Assembly (NCBI GenBank): GCA_028290595.1
Contig: JAQGJO010000330.1
Coordinates: 1-18,858, forward strand
Origin: Hyphomicrobiales bacterium
GTDB taxonomy: Bacteria; Pseudomonadota; Alphaproteobacteria; Rhizobiales; Beijerinckiaceae
Direction: 5' to 3'
Length of the DNA stretch: 18,858 nucleotides
The position numbers were made by a program, and so were the translations under genes. Positions within the stretch are counted from its first letter, which is position 1. Every line of letters begins with the position of its first letter. Below, piece after piece: positions 6,824 through 16,400 of the stretch. Under the pieces are notes generated by a model. The model saw only the letters and a list, made by a program, of their open reading frames with translations, ran no database searches and was not told the DNA's origin.

Positions 6824-7741
6824 ATGTTGTTCCTACAACAGGTGTCGAACGGGATTATGCTCGGGAGCGTCTACGTGACGGTCGCCGTGGCGTTTACCCT
6901 GACGATCGGCGTTCTCAACTTCCTCAATTTCACCATTCCCACCCTCTTCATGCTGGCCGGCATGCTAGCCTGGGCTCTGTCTACATGGGGCGTGCCGCTC
7001 GTTCATAGCGGGCCGATGCCTTGGCAGGCCGCCCTCCTGTTCGCCATCGCCGTGACGGTCCTGGCGTCGCTGCTCGTCGAACGGTTCACCTTCCGCTTTC
7101 TGAAGACCAAATATGGCGACGCGACCGAGCACGCGATTCCGCTCGTCAGTTCGCTTGGCTTCCTGCTGATCATCGAAAACCTCATCCGCATCGGCTACGG
7201 CACCGACGCTCAGCGCTTTCAAGGTCCCCAGGCCGATATGTCCGTCAATATCGGCGGTATCTTTCTGCGCGTGCCGCAGCTCGTCAGCCTCATCATCGTT
7301 CTGGGCATTGTTGCCGGTCTGAACTGGATTCTGCGCCACAGCCGCATCGGCCGCGGCTTGCGCGCCATTGCCGAAAACCCCGATGCCGCAAACATTCTCG
7401 GCGTCCAGGCCAACAAGCTCGTGCCCGTCGTCTTTATGCTGACGGGCCTGCTATGCGGCCTTGCCGGCGTGCTGTTTGCCATCAACTACGGCGAGGTCTC
7501 GCCGCAGATGGGCGATGACATCGGCTCCAAGGCCATCGCCGGCATGGTGCTGGGCGGCCTCGGCTCGATCTGGGGCGCGGTCATCGGCGGTCTCATTATC
7601 GGACTGACCGAGATGCTGACCATTCATTTCTTCGGCGCCGATACGGTGCAGGTCGCCGTCTGGGGCCTGCTGCTTCTGACCTTGTTCCTGCGCCCGCAAG
7701 GGCTCTTCGGCCACCACTCCATCGGCAAGGGGAAACTCTGA
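6824..7741 (+). CDS. livH: LivH-type ABC transporter permease
   Basis: The product is 305 residues and strongly hydrophobic, with about eight membrane helices. It starts MLFLQQVSNGIMLGSVY, the classic LivH opening. Other family landmarks are GRGLRAIAENPDAANILGV (the cytoplasmic coupling loop), MVLGGLGSIWGAVIGGLIIG and the terminal RPQGLFG. The ATG at 6824 has CGGAG 8 bases upstream. LivH pairs with LivM as the inner-membrane channel of a branched-chain amino acid/amide/carboxylate importer. The stop is 2 bp before livM. It is the first gene of a tightly packed operon that runs at least to the hydro-lyase and racemase-fold genes, so the transported compound is probably the pathway substrate. 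Confidence 0.93.
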   Translation: MLFLQQVSNGIMLGSVYVTVAVAFTLTIGVLNFLNFTIPTLFMLAGMLAWALSTWGVPLVHSGPMPWQAALLFAIAVTVLASLLVERFTFRFLKTKYGDATEHAIPLVSSLGFLLIIENLIRIGYGTDAQRFQGPQADMSVNIGGIFLRVPQLVSLIIVLGIVAGLNWILRHSRIGRGLRAIAENPDAANILGVQANKLVPVVFMLTGLLCGLAGVLFAINYGEVSPQMGDDIGSKAIAGMVLGGLGSIWGAVIGGLIIGLTEMLTIHFFGADTVQVAVWGLLLLTLFLRPQGLFGHHSIGKGKL

Positions 7742-7743
7742 CC

Positions 7744-8669
7744 ATGAGTGGCTACTGGTCCGGCATCCTCACCATTCTGGCGATCAACGTCATCATGGCG
7801 TACGCGATCTTTCTTCCGGTCGCGACCGGCCAGCTCAATCTCGGCGGCGCCGGCTTTCAGGCCGTGGGCGCCTATGGCGCAGCCTTTCTCTCGTCGAAAT
7901 ATGGCCTCTCGGTCTGGACGACCATCCCGTTCGCCATGGCACTGACGGCACTCGTCAGTTTTCTCATCGCATTCCCGCTGTTGCGCACCAAGGGCGTCTA
8001 TCTGGTTCTGGCGACATTCGCCTTTGCCGAAGTGGTCGGCGGGGTGATTCTCAATTCGAATGTGCTTGGCGGCCCCATGGGGCTGTCGGTTCCCGCATTC
8101 GTCGAATATCAGGTGCCGGTCGTCAGCGCGTTCGTCGTGACGATTTTCATCTTCTACCTCATGGCGACCCGCTTCGGTCTTGTCATGCGCGCCGCCCACG
8201 ACGACGAGGTGGTGACCGACCTGATGGGCGTGAACGTGCGCGGCATCCGCGTCGCGGCCTTTACCATCGGCGGTGCGCTCGCAGGCCTTGCCGGCGCGCT
8301 CTATGCCCATTCTTTCAGCTTCGTCGAAATCCAGGGTTTTAACGCATCGCTCTCCATCTACGTGCTGCTCTACGTCCTGCTGGGCGGCACGCAGACGGCG
8401 TGGGGACCGCTCGCGGGCGCCATCTTTTTCACCATGCTTCCCGAGGCGCTGCGCGTCGTCCTGCCGGCGCTGAAGGGATGGATGGGTTTGGCGATGGGCT
8501 TCCAAGGCGCCAAGACCGCGCCGGATGAAAGCTGGCGCTTCGTCATCCTCGGCGTGCTCACAGTGCTGATGATGATGTTCCGTTCGGAAGGCCTCATCAC
8601 CCGCCTCATGATTGAAAAACTGCGCTTCCGCCGCCGCGCCGTTCGTCTCGCCCGCGCGGACGCGCCCGC

Positions 8670-8673
<4 letters not shown>
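7744..8673 (+). CDS. livM: LivM-type ABC transporter permease
   Basis: The product is a 309-residue hydrophobic protein with LivM landmarks: GQLNLGGAGFQAVGAYGAA near residue 30, FPLLRTKGVYLVLATFAFAE near 80, MRAAHDDEVVTDLMGVNVRG near 150 (the coupling loop), and YVLLGGTQTAWGPLAGA near 220. These match the second permease of Liv-type importers. The C-terminus ends in a basic cytoplasmic tail (RFRRRAVRLARADAPA). It starts 2 bp after livH, and its TGA overlaps the livG ATG as ATGA, so translation is coupled. Confidence 0.93.
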
Positions 8674-10206
<1,533 letters not shown>

Positions 10207-10246
10207 AGCCGCACTGCTCGTGCAAATGTCTACATAGGAGAGTGCA

Positions 10247-11425
10247 ATGAAATTCAACGCAAAGTATCTCGCTGCAGCAGTCCTGACTTTCAACCTCGCA
10301 AACCCGGCCTTCGCGCAAACGATCAAGATCGGCAATATTGTCGCCACGGCAGGCCCACTGAAGGGCGTGGCGGAACCGGCCGTTGTCGCGGCCGACATCG
10401 CGCTTGCGGAAATCAACGCCACCGGCGGCATCAACGGCAAGAAGGTCGAATTCGTCCGCTTCGAAACCGGCTCCGATCCGAAGCAGGCTTCGGTCGGCGC
10501 GCGCAAACTGGCGCAGGACGATGGCGTCATGGCCATTCTCGGGCCATTCTCTTCCGGCGAATCCGCCGTCGCCTTCAACGATGCCGAGAGACTGAAGGTC
10601 TTGATGATGCCGAATTCGGCATCGACGCCCGGCCTGACCGATGGCAAGACCTACGGTTGGCGCCTGTCGGAAGATGAGGAAAAGCAGTTCGGGCGCCTGC
10701 TGCGCTCGATCAAGGCGAAAGGCGTGAAGGCTGCGACGGCGGAGATCGTCTACATCTCCGAAGAAGTGGTCTCGAATTCCGCCGGCACCAAACTCTATCC
10801 GAAGCTGCTGGACGAAAACGGCATCAAGCATGGCGCGCCGATCGCGGTGCAATACAAGAGCTTCGACATGTCGGCGCAGGCGGCACAGATCCTGCAGTCG
10901 AACCCCGACCTCGTCGCCATCGCAGCCCTGCCTGACTCGGCGTCCAAGGTCATCAAGGAGTTACGCCGCCAGGGCTACAAGGGCCGCATCATCGGATCGC
11001 AAATCTTCTCCGATCCGAACGTCGTAAAGCTGTTCGGACCCGAAGGCGAAGGTACCATCATGGTCGCCGGCTTCTGGCGCGGTTTCAACGCCCGTGCCCA
11101 GGCCTTCAACGACAAGTTCGTCGCCGAAGCGGCAAAACGCGGCATCGAGAAAGCCGGCGCGCATCACTCCGATGCGCAGACCTACGACACCCTCTTTCTG
11201 ATGAAGCAGATCATGGAGAAGGCCGGCGTCACCGGCGATCCGGCCAAACTGGAACAGGAACGCGCCGCCGTCGTCGCGGGCATGAAGGGCGTTAACTTCT
11301 CTGGCATCCTCGGCGACAATATCTGCTTCGCCGGCAATGATGCCGAACTGCCCGGCTACATCATCGAGATCAAGAACGGCCAATGGACCAAATTCGATGA
11401 AGCGCCGGCCGACAAATGCAACTAG
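10247..11425 (+). CDS. Liv-type ABC transporter substrate-binding protein
   Basis: This 392-residue protein has a signal peptide, with cleavage expected after NPAFA (residue 23). The mature start QTIKIGNIVATAGPLKGVAEP is typical of the Peripla_BP_6 family. MAILGPFSSGESAVAF and MMPNSASTPGLTD form the usual first half of the ligand cleft, and a probable disulfide-forming Cys pair lies near the C-terminus. AGGAG sits 6 bases before the ATG. As the fifth gene of the Liv operon it is the dedicated receptor of the LivHMGF importer. Because the operon continues into carboxylic-acid enzymes, the ligand is more likely a pathway compound than leucine. It resembles the truncated binding protein at 1-891. 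Confidence 0.92.
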   Translation: MKFNAKYLAAAVLTFNLANPAFAQTIKIGNIVATAGPLKGVAEPAVVAADIALAEINATGGINGKKVEFVRFETGSDPKQASVGARKLAQDDGVMAILGPFSSGESAVAFNDAERLKVLMMPNSASTPGLTDGKTYGWRLSEDEEKQFGRLLRSIKAKGVKAATAEIVYISEEVVSNSAGTKLYPKLLDENGIKHGAPIAVQYKSFDMSAQAAQILQSNPDLVAIAALPDSASKVIKELRRQGYKGRIIGSQIFSDPNVVKLFGPEGEGTIMVAGFWRGFNARAQAFNDKFVAEAAKRGIEKAGAHHSDAQTYDTLFLMKQIMEKAGVTGDPAKLEQERAAVVAGMKGVNFSGILGDNICFAGNDAELPGYIIEIKNGQWTKFDEAPADKCN

Positions 11426-11450
11426 AATAATTGTCGATCAATCCTAAATC

Positions 11451-11473
11451 GGCCGGGCGCTCGGCGCCCGGCC
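11451..11473 (+). terminator. Strong intercistronic hairpin after the binding-protein gene
   Basis: GGCCGGGCGC (11451-11460) pairs perfectly with GCGCCCGGCC (11464-11473) around a 3-base TCG loop, giving a 10-bp GC-only stem. No T-run follows, and the lyase ATG is 20 bp further on. It therefore fits an mRNA-stabilising or partial-attenuation hairpin, as often follows highly expressed binding-protein genes, better than a full terminator. Confidence 0.6.
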
Positions 11474-11493
11474 TCAGAGAGCACAGAAAGAGC

Positions 11494-12354
11494 ATGGCAG
11501 ATAAAAGCATCCGGCAGGCGGTCGCCAACGGCGACTTCATTCTTGCACCCGGCGTCTTCGATCTCATCTCGGCGCTGATTGCCGATCGCATGAATTTCAA
11601 GGCGCTTTACGTGACGGGCTACGGCACCGTGGCGTCCTATCTCGGCATTCCAGATGCCGGCATTGCCACATACCGCGACATGATCGAACGGATCGCGCAA
11701 ATTGTGAAGCGCACCAAGACACCGGTGATCGCCGATGCCGACACTGGCTACGGCGGCCTGCTCAACGTCCGCTACACGGTGCAGGGCTATGAGGACGCCG
11801 GCGTCTCGGCCATCCAGATCGAAGATCAGGAGTTTCCCAAGAAATGCGGCCACACGCCCTACCGGCGCGTGGTTCCACTCGAAGACATGGTGCGCAAGAT
11901 AGAGGTCGCCGTCGACAGCCGGAAGAGCGATGATTTTCTCATCATCGCGCGTACGGATTCACGCACCAGCCTTGGCCTCGATGAAGCGATCAAACGCGGC
12001 AAAGCCTACCGCAAGGCCGGCGCCGACGTGGTCTTTATTGAATCGCCCGAGAGCGAAGCCGAAATGCAACAGATCGCGCAGGAGATCGACGCGCCGCTGT
12101 TCGCCAACATGGTCAACGGCGGCCGCACGCCGCTGCTCTCGGCGGACAAGCTGAAGGAACTCGGTTACGCAATCGCCATTCATCCCGCGGTCGGATTCTT
12201 GGCCGTCGGCGCGGCGTTAACGAGCGCCTATGGCGATCTCCTGAAGAATGGAGAGACATCGCCCGACATCGACCTCTATTCGTTTGCGGAATTCAACAAG
12301 CTTCTCGGCTTCGAAGATGTGTGGGAGTTCGAGCAACGCTTCGCGCAGGTCTGA
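11494..12354 (+). CDS. PEP mutase/isocitrate lyase superfamily C-C lyase (2-methylisocitrate / 2,3-dimethylmalate lyase-like)
   Basis: This 286-residue protein is a TIM barrel of the ICL/PEPM superfamily. DADTGYGG (81-88) carries the Mg-binding aspartates. KKCGH (116-120) is the lyase gating loop with catalytic Cys118, and a lyase function is favoured because PEP mutases and many hydrolases lack it. Further family landmarks are ALYVTGYGTVASYLGIPDAG and ARTDSRTSLGLDEAIKR. It should cleave a 2-hydroxy- or 2-alkylmalate-type diacid into a 2-oxoacid or glyoxylate plus a carboxylate. I chose ATG 11494; an in-frame ATG at 11431 would read through the upstream hairpin. The adjacent LeuC/LeuD-type hydratase suggests it acts on the hydration product, as 2,3-dimethylmalate lyase does after dimethylmaleate hydratase. 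Carboxyphosphonoenolpyruvate mutase or oxaloacetate decarboxylase activities are less likely alternatives. Confidence 0.85.
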   Translation: MADKSIRQAVANGDFILAPGVFDLISALIADRMNFKALYVTGYGTVASYLGIPDAGIATYRDMIERIAQIVKRTKTPVIADADTGYGGLLNVRYTVQGYEDAGVSAIQIEDQEFPKKCGHTPYRRVVPLEDMVRKIEVAVDSRKSDDFLIIARTDSRTSLGLDEAIKRGKAYRKAGADVVFIESPESEAEMQQIAQEIDAPLFANMVNGGRTPLLSADKLKELGYAIAIHPAVGFLAVGAALTSAYGDLLKNGETSPDIDLYSFAEFNKLLGFEDVWEFEQRFAQV

Positions 12355-12357
12355 GCC

Positions 12358-13782
12358 GTGACAAAGAACGCCGACGCTCCACGCACGCTCTACGACAAGC
12401 TGTGGACCAGCCATGTCGTACGAGACTATGACGATGGAACGTCGCTGATCTATGTCGATCGTCATCTCCTGCACGAGGTGACGACGCCGCAATCCTTTGT
12501 CGCGCTCGACAACGGAAAGCGCACAATCCATCGGCCAGCGTCCAACCTAGCCGTGCCCGATCATGCAGTGCCGACTGAGCACCGCGACCAGCCGATCGCC
12601 GATCCGCTGGCGCGCGCCCAGACGGAGCGGCTCACCAGCAATACAAGCCGCTACGGAATAAAACTGATCGATCTGCACGATCCCCGCCAGGGCATCGTGC
12701 ATATTGTCGGCCCCGAACAGGGCTTCACCCTACCGGGCATCACGCTCGTCTGCGGCGACAGCCACACTGCGACGCACGGTGCCTTCGGTGCACTCGCTGT
12801 CGGCGTCGGCGCCAGCGAATGCGCGATCGTGATGGCGACGCAGTGCATCCGCCAAATCCGGTCGCGGACCATGCGTATCGACATCAGCGGCAAGCCCAGT
12901 CAATTTGTCGGCGCCAAGGACATTGCGCTGGCGATCATCGCCAGGATCGGTGCGAATGGGGCGACAGGTTGCGCGGTCGAATATGCCGGGCCCGTCGTCG
13001 AGGCCATGGACATGGCTGCCCGCATGACCTTGTGCAACATGTCGATCGAATGCGGCGCCCGCGCCGGTTTTATCGCGCCGGACGAAACCACCATCGCCTA
13101 TCTCAAGGGCCGTCCGATGGCGCCGAAAGGCGATAGCTGGAACACCGCGGTCGCCTACTGGCGCACGCTCGCCAGCGATCGGGGTGCAACCTATGACCGC
13201 GTCGAGACGATCGATATCACCGATCTCGCGCCCGTCGTCACCTGGGGCACCAGTCCTGAAGATGCACTGCCAGTGACAGGCCGCACGCCCGATCCCGCAC
13301 GCGAGCAGAGCCCGGCCAGAAGCGCCCGCCAGAAGCGCGCGTTGGACTATATGGGCTTGATGCCCGACACGGCGCTGGCCGGAATCCGCATTGACACGGC
13401 CTTCATCGGCTCCTGCACCAACGGCCGCATCGAAGATCTGCGCGCCGCGGCAGCCGTCGTTCACGGCCGCACCGTTGCTTCGCATGTACGCGCTCTGGTC
13501 GTGCCCGGCTCGGGCTTGGTGAAACGTCAAGCCGAAGCGGAAGGCCTGGCCGACATCTTCCGCAATGCCGGCTTCGAATGGCGCGACGCCGGCTGCTCCA
13601 TGTGCGTCGCCATGAACCCGGACCGCTTGGCGCCCGGCGAACGCTGCGCCTCCACATCCAACCGCAATTTCGAAGGCCGGCAGGGACCTGGCGGCCGCAC
13701 CCATCTGATGAGCCCGGCGATGGTCGCTGCCGCGGCGGTCAGCGGCTGCATCGTCGACGTGCGCACCATGGAGCCTGTATGA
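12358..13782 (+). CDS. leuC: LeuC-type aconitase-superfamily hydro-lyase, large subunit
   Basis: The product has 474 residues, close to bacterial LeuC. It has [21 protein letters not shown] (132-152), GSCTNG (351-356) and AGCSMC (411-416). The [4Fe-4S] ligands Cys353, Cys413 and Cys416 keep the LeuC spacing of 60 and 3 residues, and the C-terminal [20 protein letters not shown] is intact. It is a GTG start, three bases after the lyase stop, so translation is coupled. Known members are 3-isopropylmalate isomerase, maleate/citraconate hydratase and dimethylmaleate hydratase large subunits. Here leuA and leuB are absent, and the partners are a Liv importer and a KKCGH lyase. I therefore infer a catabolic hydratase of a maleate-like diacid, and not leucine biosynthesis. 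The symbol denotes family, not proven role. Confidence 0.88.
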   Translation: MTKNADAPRTLYDKLWTSHVVRDYDDGTSLIYVDRHLLHEVTTPQSFVALDNGKRTIHRPASNLAVPDHAVPTEHRDQPIADPLARAQTERLTSNTSRYGIKLIDLHDPRQGIVHIVGPEQGFTLPGITLVCGDSHTATHGAFGALAVGVGASECAIVMATQCIRQIRSRTMRIDISGKPSQFVGAKDIALAIIARIGANGATGCAVEYAGPVVEAMDMAARMTLCNMSIECGARAGFIAPDETTIAYLKGRPMAPKGDSWNTAVAYWRTLASDRGATYDRVETIDITDLAPVVTWGTSPEDALPVTGRTPDPAREQSPARSARQKRALDYMGLMPDTALAGIRIDTAFIGSCTNGRIEDLRAAAAVVHGRTVASHVRALVVPGSGLVKRQAEAEGLADIFRNAGFEWRDAGCSMCVAMNPDRLAPGERCASTSNRNFEGRQGPGGRTHLMSPAMVAAAAVSGCIVDVRTMEPV

Positions 13783-14396
13783 TGCAGCCATTGACCCGCA
13801 TCTCGTCTCGCGCTGTCCATCTGCCCGAACCGAACATCGACACCGACGCCCTATTTCCGGCGCGCTATCTGCTGCTAATGGAGCGCAAGGGACTGGGAGA
13901 ATACCTCTTCCGTGACCGGCGTTTCCGCGCCGACGGAACACCGATCCCAGGATTTCCGCTCGATGCAGCAGATGCGCAGGGCGCCCAGATCATCATTGGA
14001 GGCCCTAGCTTCGGCTGCGGCTCGAGCCGCGAACAGGCGGTCTGGGCGCTTTACGAATATGGCATCCGCTGCGTGCTTGCTCCCGATTTCGGCGATATCT
14101 TCGCCAACAATTGCGCCAAGAACGGCTTGCTTGCGTCGAGAATGCCCGCGAGCATGATCGAAGCGCTCGGCGCCCAGGCACAGGCCGGCGCGATATTCGA
14201 CATCGACCTTGACGCCCGCGAGATCCGCGCCGGCGATATCACGACGCCTCTCAACGTCTCCGACAACGTCCGCTCGGCGCTGCTCAACGGATGGGACGAC
14301 ACCGACATCATCCTCACTGAGGACGGCGCGCGCATCGCGGCGTTCGAGCTGGAACACAAGAAGCAGCAGCCTTGGCTGTTCGAACAGACAAACTAA
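13779..14396 (+). CDS. leuD: LeuD-type aconitase-superfamily hydro-lyase, small (swivel) subunit
   Basis: The product is 205 residues, the usual LeuD size. [15 protein letters not shown] (about 18-32), the swivel-domain core [18 protein letters not shown] (74-91), and [15 protein letters not shown] (104-118) are all present. The start ATG overlaps the leuC-type stop as ATGA; a second ATG follows at 13782. It forms the heterodimer with the preceding subunit. The variable segment after YLL ([12 protein letters not shown]) is where substrate-contact residues lie in this family, and could be compared with isopropylmalate isomerases and dimethylmaleate hydratases. I do not assign a substrate from it. 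As with the large subunit, catabolic context argues against a housekeeping leucine role. Confidence 0.88.
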   Translation: MMQPLTRISSRAVHLPEPNIDTDALFPARYLLLMERKGLGEYLFRDRRFRADGTPIPGFPLDAADAQGAQIIIGGPSFGCGSSREQAVWALYEYGIRCVLAPDFGDIFANNCAKNGLLASRMPASMIEALGAQAQAGAIFDIDLDAREIRAGDITTPLNVSDNVRSALLNGWDDTDIILTEDGARIAAFELEHKKQQPWLFEQTN

Positions 14397-14406
14397 GGAG
14401 ACCATC

Positions 14407-15156
14407 ATGAGCAAGGATTCCCAAGGCTGGCGCAAGAAGTTCGGAGTCATCGGACCATCGACGAATACGATCGTGCAGCCTGATTTCGACGACATGCGGC
14501 CTTACGGCGTCACCAATCACTACCGCGGCATCTTCACACCGGATGCGAACGCGGTGAGCAACGAGAGCTTCCGCGCCGGTGCCGAAACCATTGCCGGCAA
14601 TACGCTGGACGCCGTGACCAATGTCATGACGTGTTCGCCCGACTATCTCGTCTTGGGCATGTCGGCCGTGACATTCTTTGACGGCGGCACCGGCGCCACT
14701 CGCTTCCAGAAGCAGGTGGAGGACCATTCCGGCCTGAAGATCAGCCTCGGCAGCCACGCCTGCACGGCCGCGCTCAATGCGTACGGCGGCATCAAGCGCA
14801 TCGCGGTGCTCTCGCCCTACTGGCCGGTCATGAACACCGAAGTGGCGCGCTATTTCGGCGACATGGGCTTCTCCACAGTGCGCGATATTCCACTGCAATG
14901 TCCGTCCTGGACAAAAATTGCCCACATCAGCACACCGGAATTGCGAGACGCTCTCCGCAAGCTCGATGGCGACGATGTTGACGCCATCGTGCAGGTCGGC
15001 ACCAACCTGTCCATGGTTCGCCTTGCCGCGGCAGCCGAGCTCTGGCTCGGCAAACCTGTGATTGCCATCAACACTGCCACCTACTGGCACGCGCTACGCG
15101 CCAACGGTATTCAGGACAAGGTGCAGGGCTTTGGCCGCTTGCTCGAAGAGTTCTAA
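14407..15156 (+). CDS. Asp/Glu racemase-superfamily protein, maleate isomerase / arylmalonate decarboxylase-like, lacking the usual cysteines
   Basis: The product is 249 residues from the ATG at 14407, with AAGGAG 6 bases upstream that overlaps the leuD-type stop. The N-terminus GVIGPSTNTIVQPDF and the C-terminal PVIAINTATYWHALRANG are hallmarks of maleate isomerases, arylmalonate decarboxylases and relatives. In those enzymes one or two cysteines do the chemistry. At the first site this protein reads LVLGMSAVTFFDGG (82-94). At the second it reads IVQVGTNLSMVRL (194-206), with Thr or a neighbour where a Cys is expected. Its three cysteines (76, 119, 165) lie elsewhere. It may belong to the large branch with GMSA at this position, whose activity is unknown to me. 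As the last gene of the lyase/hydratase operon, it could isomerise, decarboxylate or bind an unsaturated diacid. Confidence 0.8.
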   Translation: MSKDSQGWRKKFGVIGPSTNTIVQPDFDDMRPYGVTNHYRGIFTPDANAVSNESFRAGAETIAGNTLDAVTNVMTCSPDYLVLGMSAVTFFDGGTGATRFQKQVEDHSGLKISLGSHACTAALNAYGGIKRIAVLSPYWPVMNTEVARYFGDMGFSTVRDIPLQCPSWTKIAHISTPELRDALRKLDGDDVDAIVQVGTNLSMVRLAAAAELWLGKPVIAINTATYWHALRANGIQDKVQGFGRLLEEF

Positions 15157-15276
15157 GCGCTGACAATAAATACCGGCATGAACATCAAGTGTTCCAACAG
15201 ACGAGGATTGAACACCGCAAATTGTCATGGCATAATTTTCGCTTGCAAGGGGCATTGCAACGACAAAGCAACATGT

Positions 15277-15298
15277 CTGATGCGGATTGGCGCATCAG
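15277..15298 (+). promoter_or_regulatory. Inverted repeat in the leader of the NMT1-type binding-protein gene
   Basis: CTGATGCG (15277-15284) and CGCATCAG (15291-15298) are perfect 8-bp arms around GATTGG, within the 178-bp spacer 15157-15334. A smaller pair, TTGCT/AGCAA (15302-15306 and 15315-15319), follows. The position, 37 bp before the next ATG and 120 bp after the previous stop, suits an operator or leader hairpin better than a terminator, and no T-run follows. Confidence 0.4.
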
Positions 15299-15334
15299 GC
15301 ATTGCTTCGGATTGAGCAACCTGAAAGGTCTGCA

Positions 15335-16357
15335 ATGCCATTCAATAAATCATCGATCGCATTAATCTTCGCCGCCGCCGCAAGCACCGTGAATGCACAG
15401 CCGATGCCGGTCTGGCAGAACGGCCTCGTGCAGCCCAATGGCGACGCCGGCATGCTTTTCATGGGCGAAAAGGGCGGATTCGGTAAAGCCTTCGGGCTCG
15501 ATATCAAAACCGTCAGCCTGCGCGGCGATCCGCTGTTGCTCAAAGCGCTTATTTCCGGACAGATCGAAAGCTATATCGGCGGGCCTGCGAGCCCGCTGGT
15601 TGCCGCGAGCAAAGGCGGTGACATCAAGATCGTCGGCTGCGGCTGGATTAAGCAGAGCTATGTCCTGTGGGGCAATTCGTCGATCCAGACCATGGCTGAT
15701 CTGCGCGGCAAGACGCTCGGCATCTCCACCCCCGGCTCAGCGCCCGATATTTTCATCCGCGCAGCACTGCGTGGCAACAACATCAATCCTGAGGATGTCA
15801 ATTTCGCAGCCGCAGGCATGCCATCAGACTGGCTCAAGTCCATGGCCGCCGGTGTCATCCAGGGCTCCGCAACGCCTGACGAATATGAAATCCGCGGCAA
15901 GCAGATGGGCCTCAAGGTCCTGACCACTTCGGAGAAGGCAACGCCGCTATCGATGCAGCGTTGCTACTTTGTGCGCAACGAAACATTGCGCGATCAACCG
16001 GACAGGCTCGTGAAGTTCCTGGCCGCCGAGATGGCAGCCTATCAGTTCAGCCTGGCCAATCGCGAGCCAACCATCAAGCTCACGCGCCAGATTCTCGACG
16101 TCGACGACAAGCAGCCGGAAGCGACCGCAAGCTATGACAGCATCGTTGCGCGCAACGTCATCGATCTCAGCTTCGAGCCACCGATGGATAAGCTGCGCTG
16201 GTTGCGCGATGTCCTCGCCGAGAACGGCCAGTTGGATGCCAAATGGGATCCGGAGAAGATGATCGAGCGTGGCCCGCTGGCAAAGGCGCGCGCGCTCTTC
16301 GCCGCCGAGGGTAAAAAGGCCGCAGCCGGCGCGCCCGCGGCACTTGCCGCCAAATGA
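15335..16357 (+). CDS. NMT1/THI5-type (SsuA/TauA-like) ABC transporter substrate-binding protein
   Basis: The product has 340 residues and a signal peptide, with cleavage expected after STVNA (about residue 21). The mature protein shows the NMT1/SsuA pattern. GDPLLLKALISGQIESYIGG is the usual region between the first two strands, followed by MADLRGKTLGISTPGSAPD and the hinge and C-terminal lobe (FLAAEMAAYQFSLANREP). Such receptors feed importers of sulfonates, nitrate, pyrimidine precursors or aromatic acids. I chose ATG 15335, with AAAGG 6-7 bases upstream; an ATT/ATG-type extension back to 15287 looks like leader. The tail is rich in Ala and Lys. No permease or ATPase of this class lies in the window, so it is an orphan receptor. 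The next gene, 43 bp on, is a luciferase-like monooxygenase, which probably shares its transcript. Confidence 0.87.
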   Translation: MPFNKSSIALIFAAAASTVNAQPMPVWQNGLVQPNGDAGMLFMGEKGGFGKAFGLDIKTVSLRGDPLLLKALISGQIESYIGGPASPLVAASKGGDIKIVGCGWIKQSYVLWGNSSIQTMADLRGKTLGISTPGSAPDIFIRAALRGNNINPEDVNFAAAGMPSDWLKSMAAGVIQGSATPDEYEIRGKQMGLKVLTTSEKATPLSMQRCYFVRNETLRDQPDRLVKFLAAEMAAYQFSLANREPTIKLTRQILDVDDKQPEATASYDSIVARNVIDLSFEPPMDKLRWLRDVLAENGQLDAKWDPEKMIERGPLAKARALFAAEGKKAAAGAPAALAAK

Positions 16358-16400
16358 GCAAAGGTGCAGAAGCACCTACAGTTTAAAGGAGCATCCAATA

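Noticed and set aside
7624..8505. 293-codon minus-strand frame opposite livH/livM
   Set aside because: The product is a low-complexity His/Arg/Asp-rich translation antisense to clear permease genes. There is no motif and no plausible ribosome-binding site.
11494..12354. Reading the lyase as PrpB of a methylcitrate cycle
   Set aside because: No prpC, prpD or acnD-like gene is nearby and the partner is a LeuCD-type hydratase. Only the superfamily and lyase motif are certain.
12730..13941. 403-codon open frame on the minus strand opposite leuC/leuD
   Set aside because: It lies antisense to two genes with intact family motifs. Its translation is Arg/Ala/Gly-rich with no recognisable domain, as expected of a GC-rich shadow frame.
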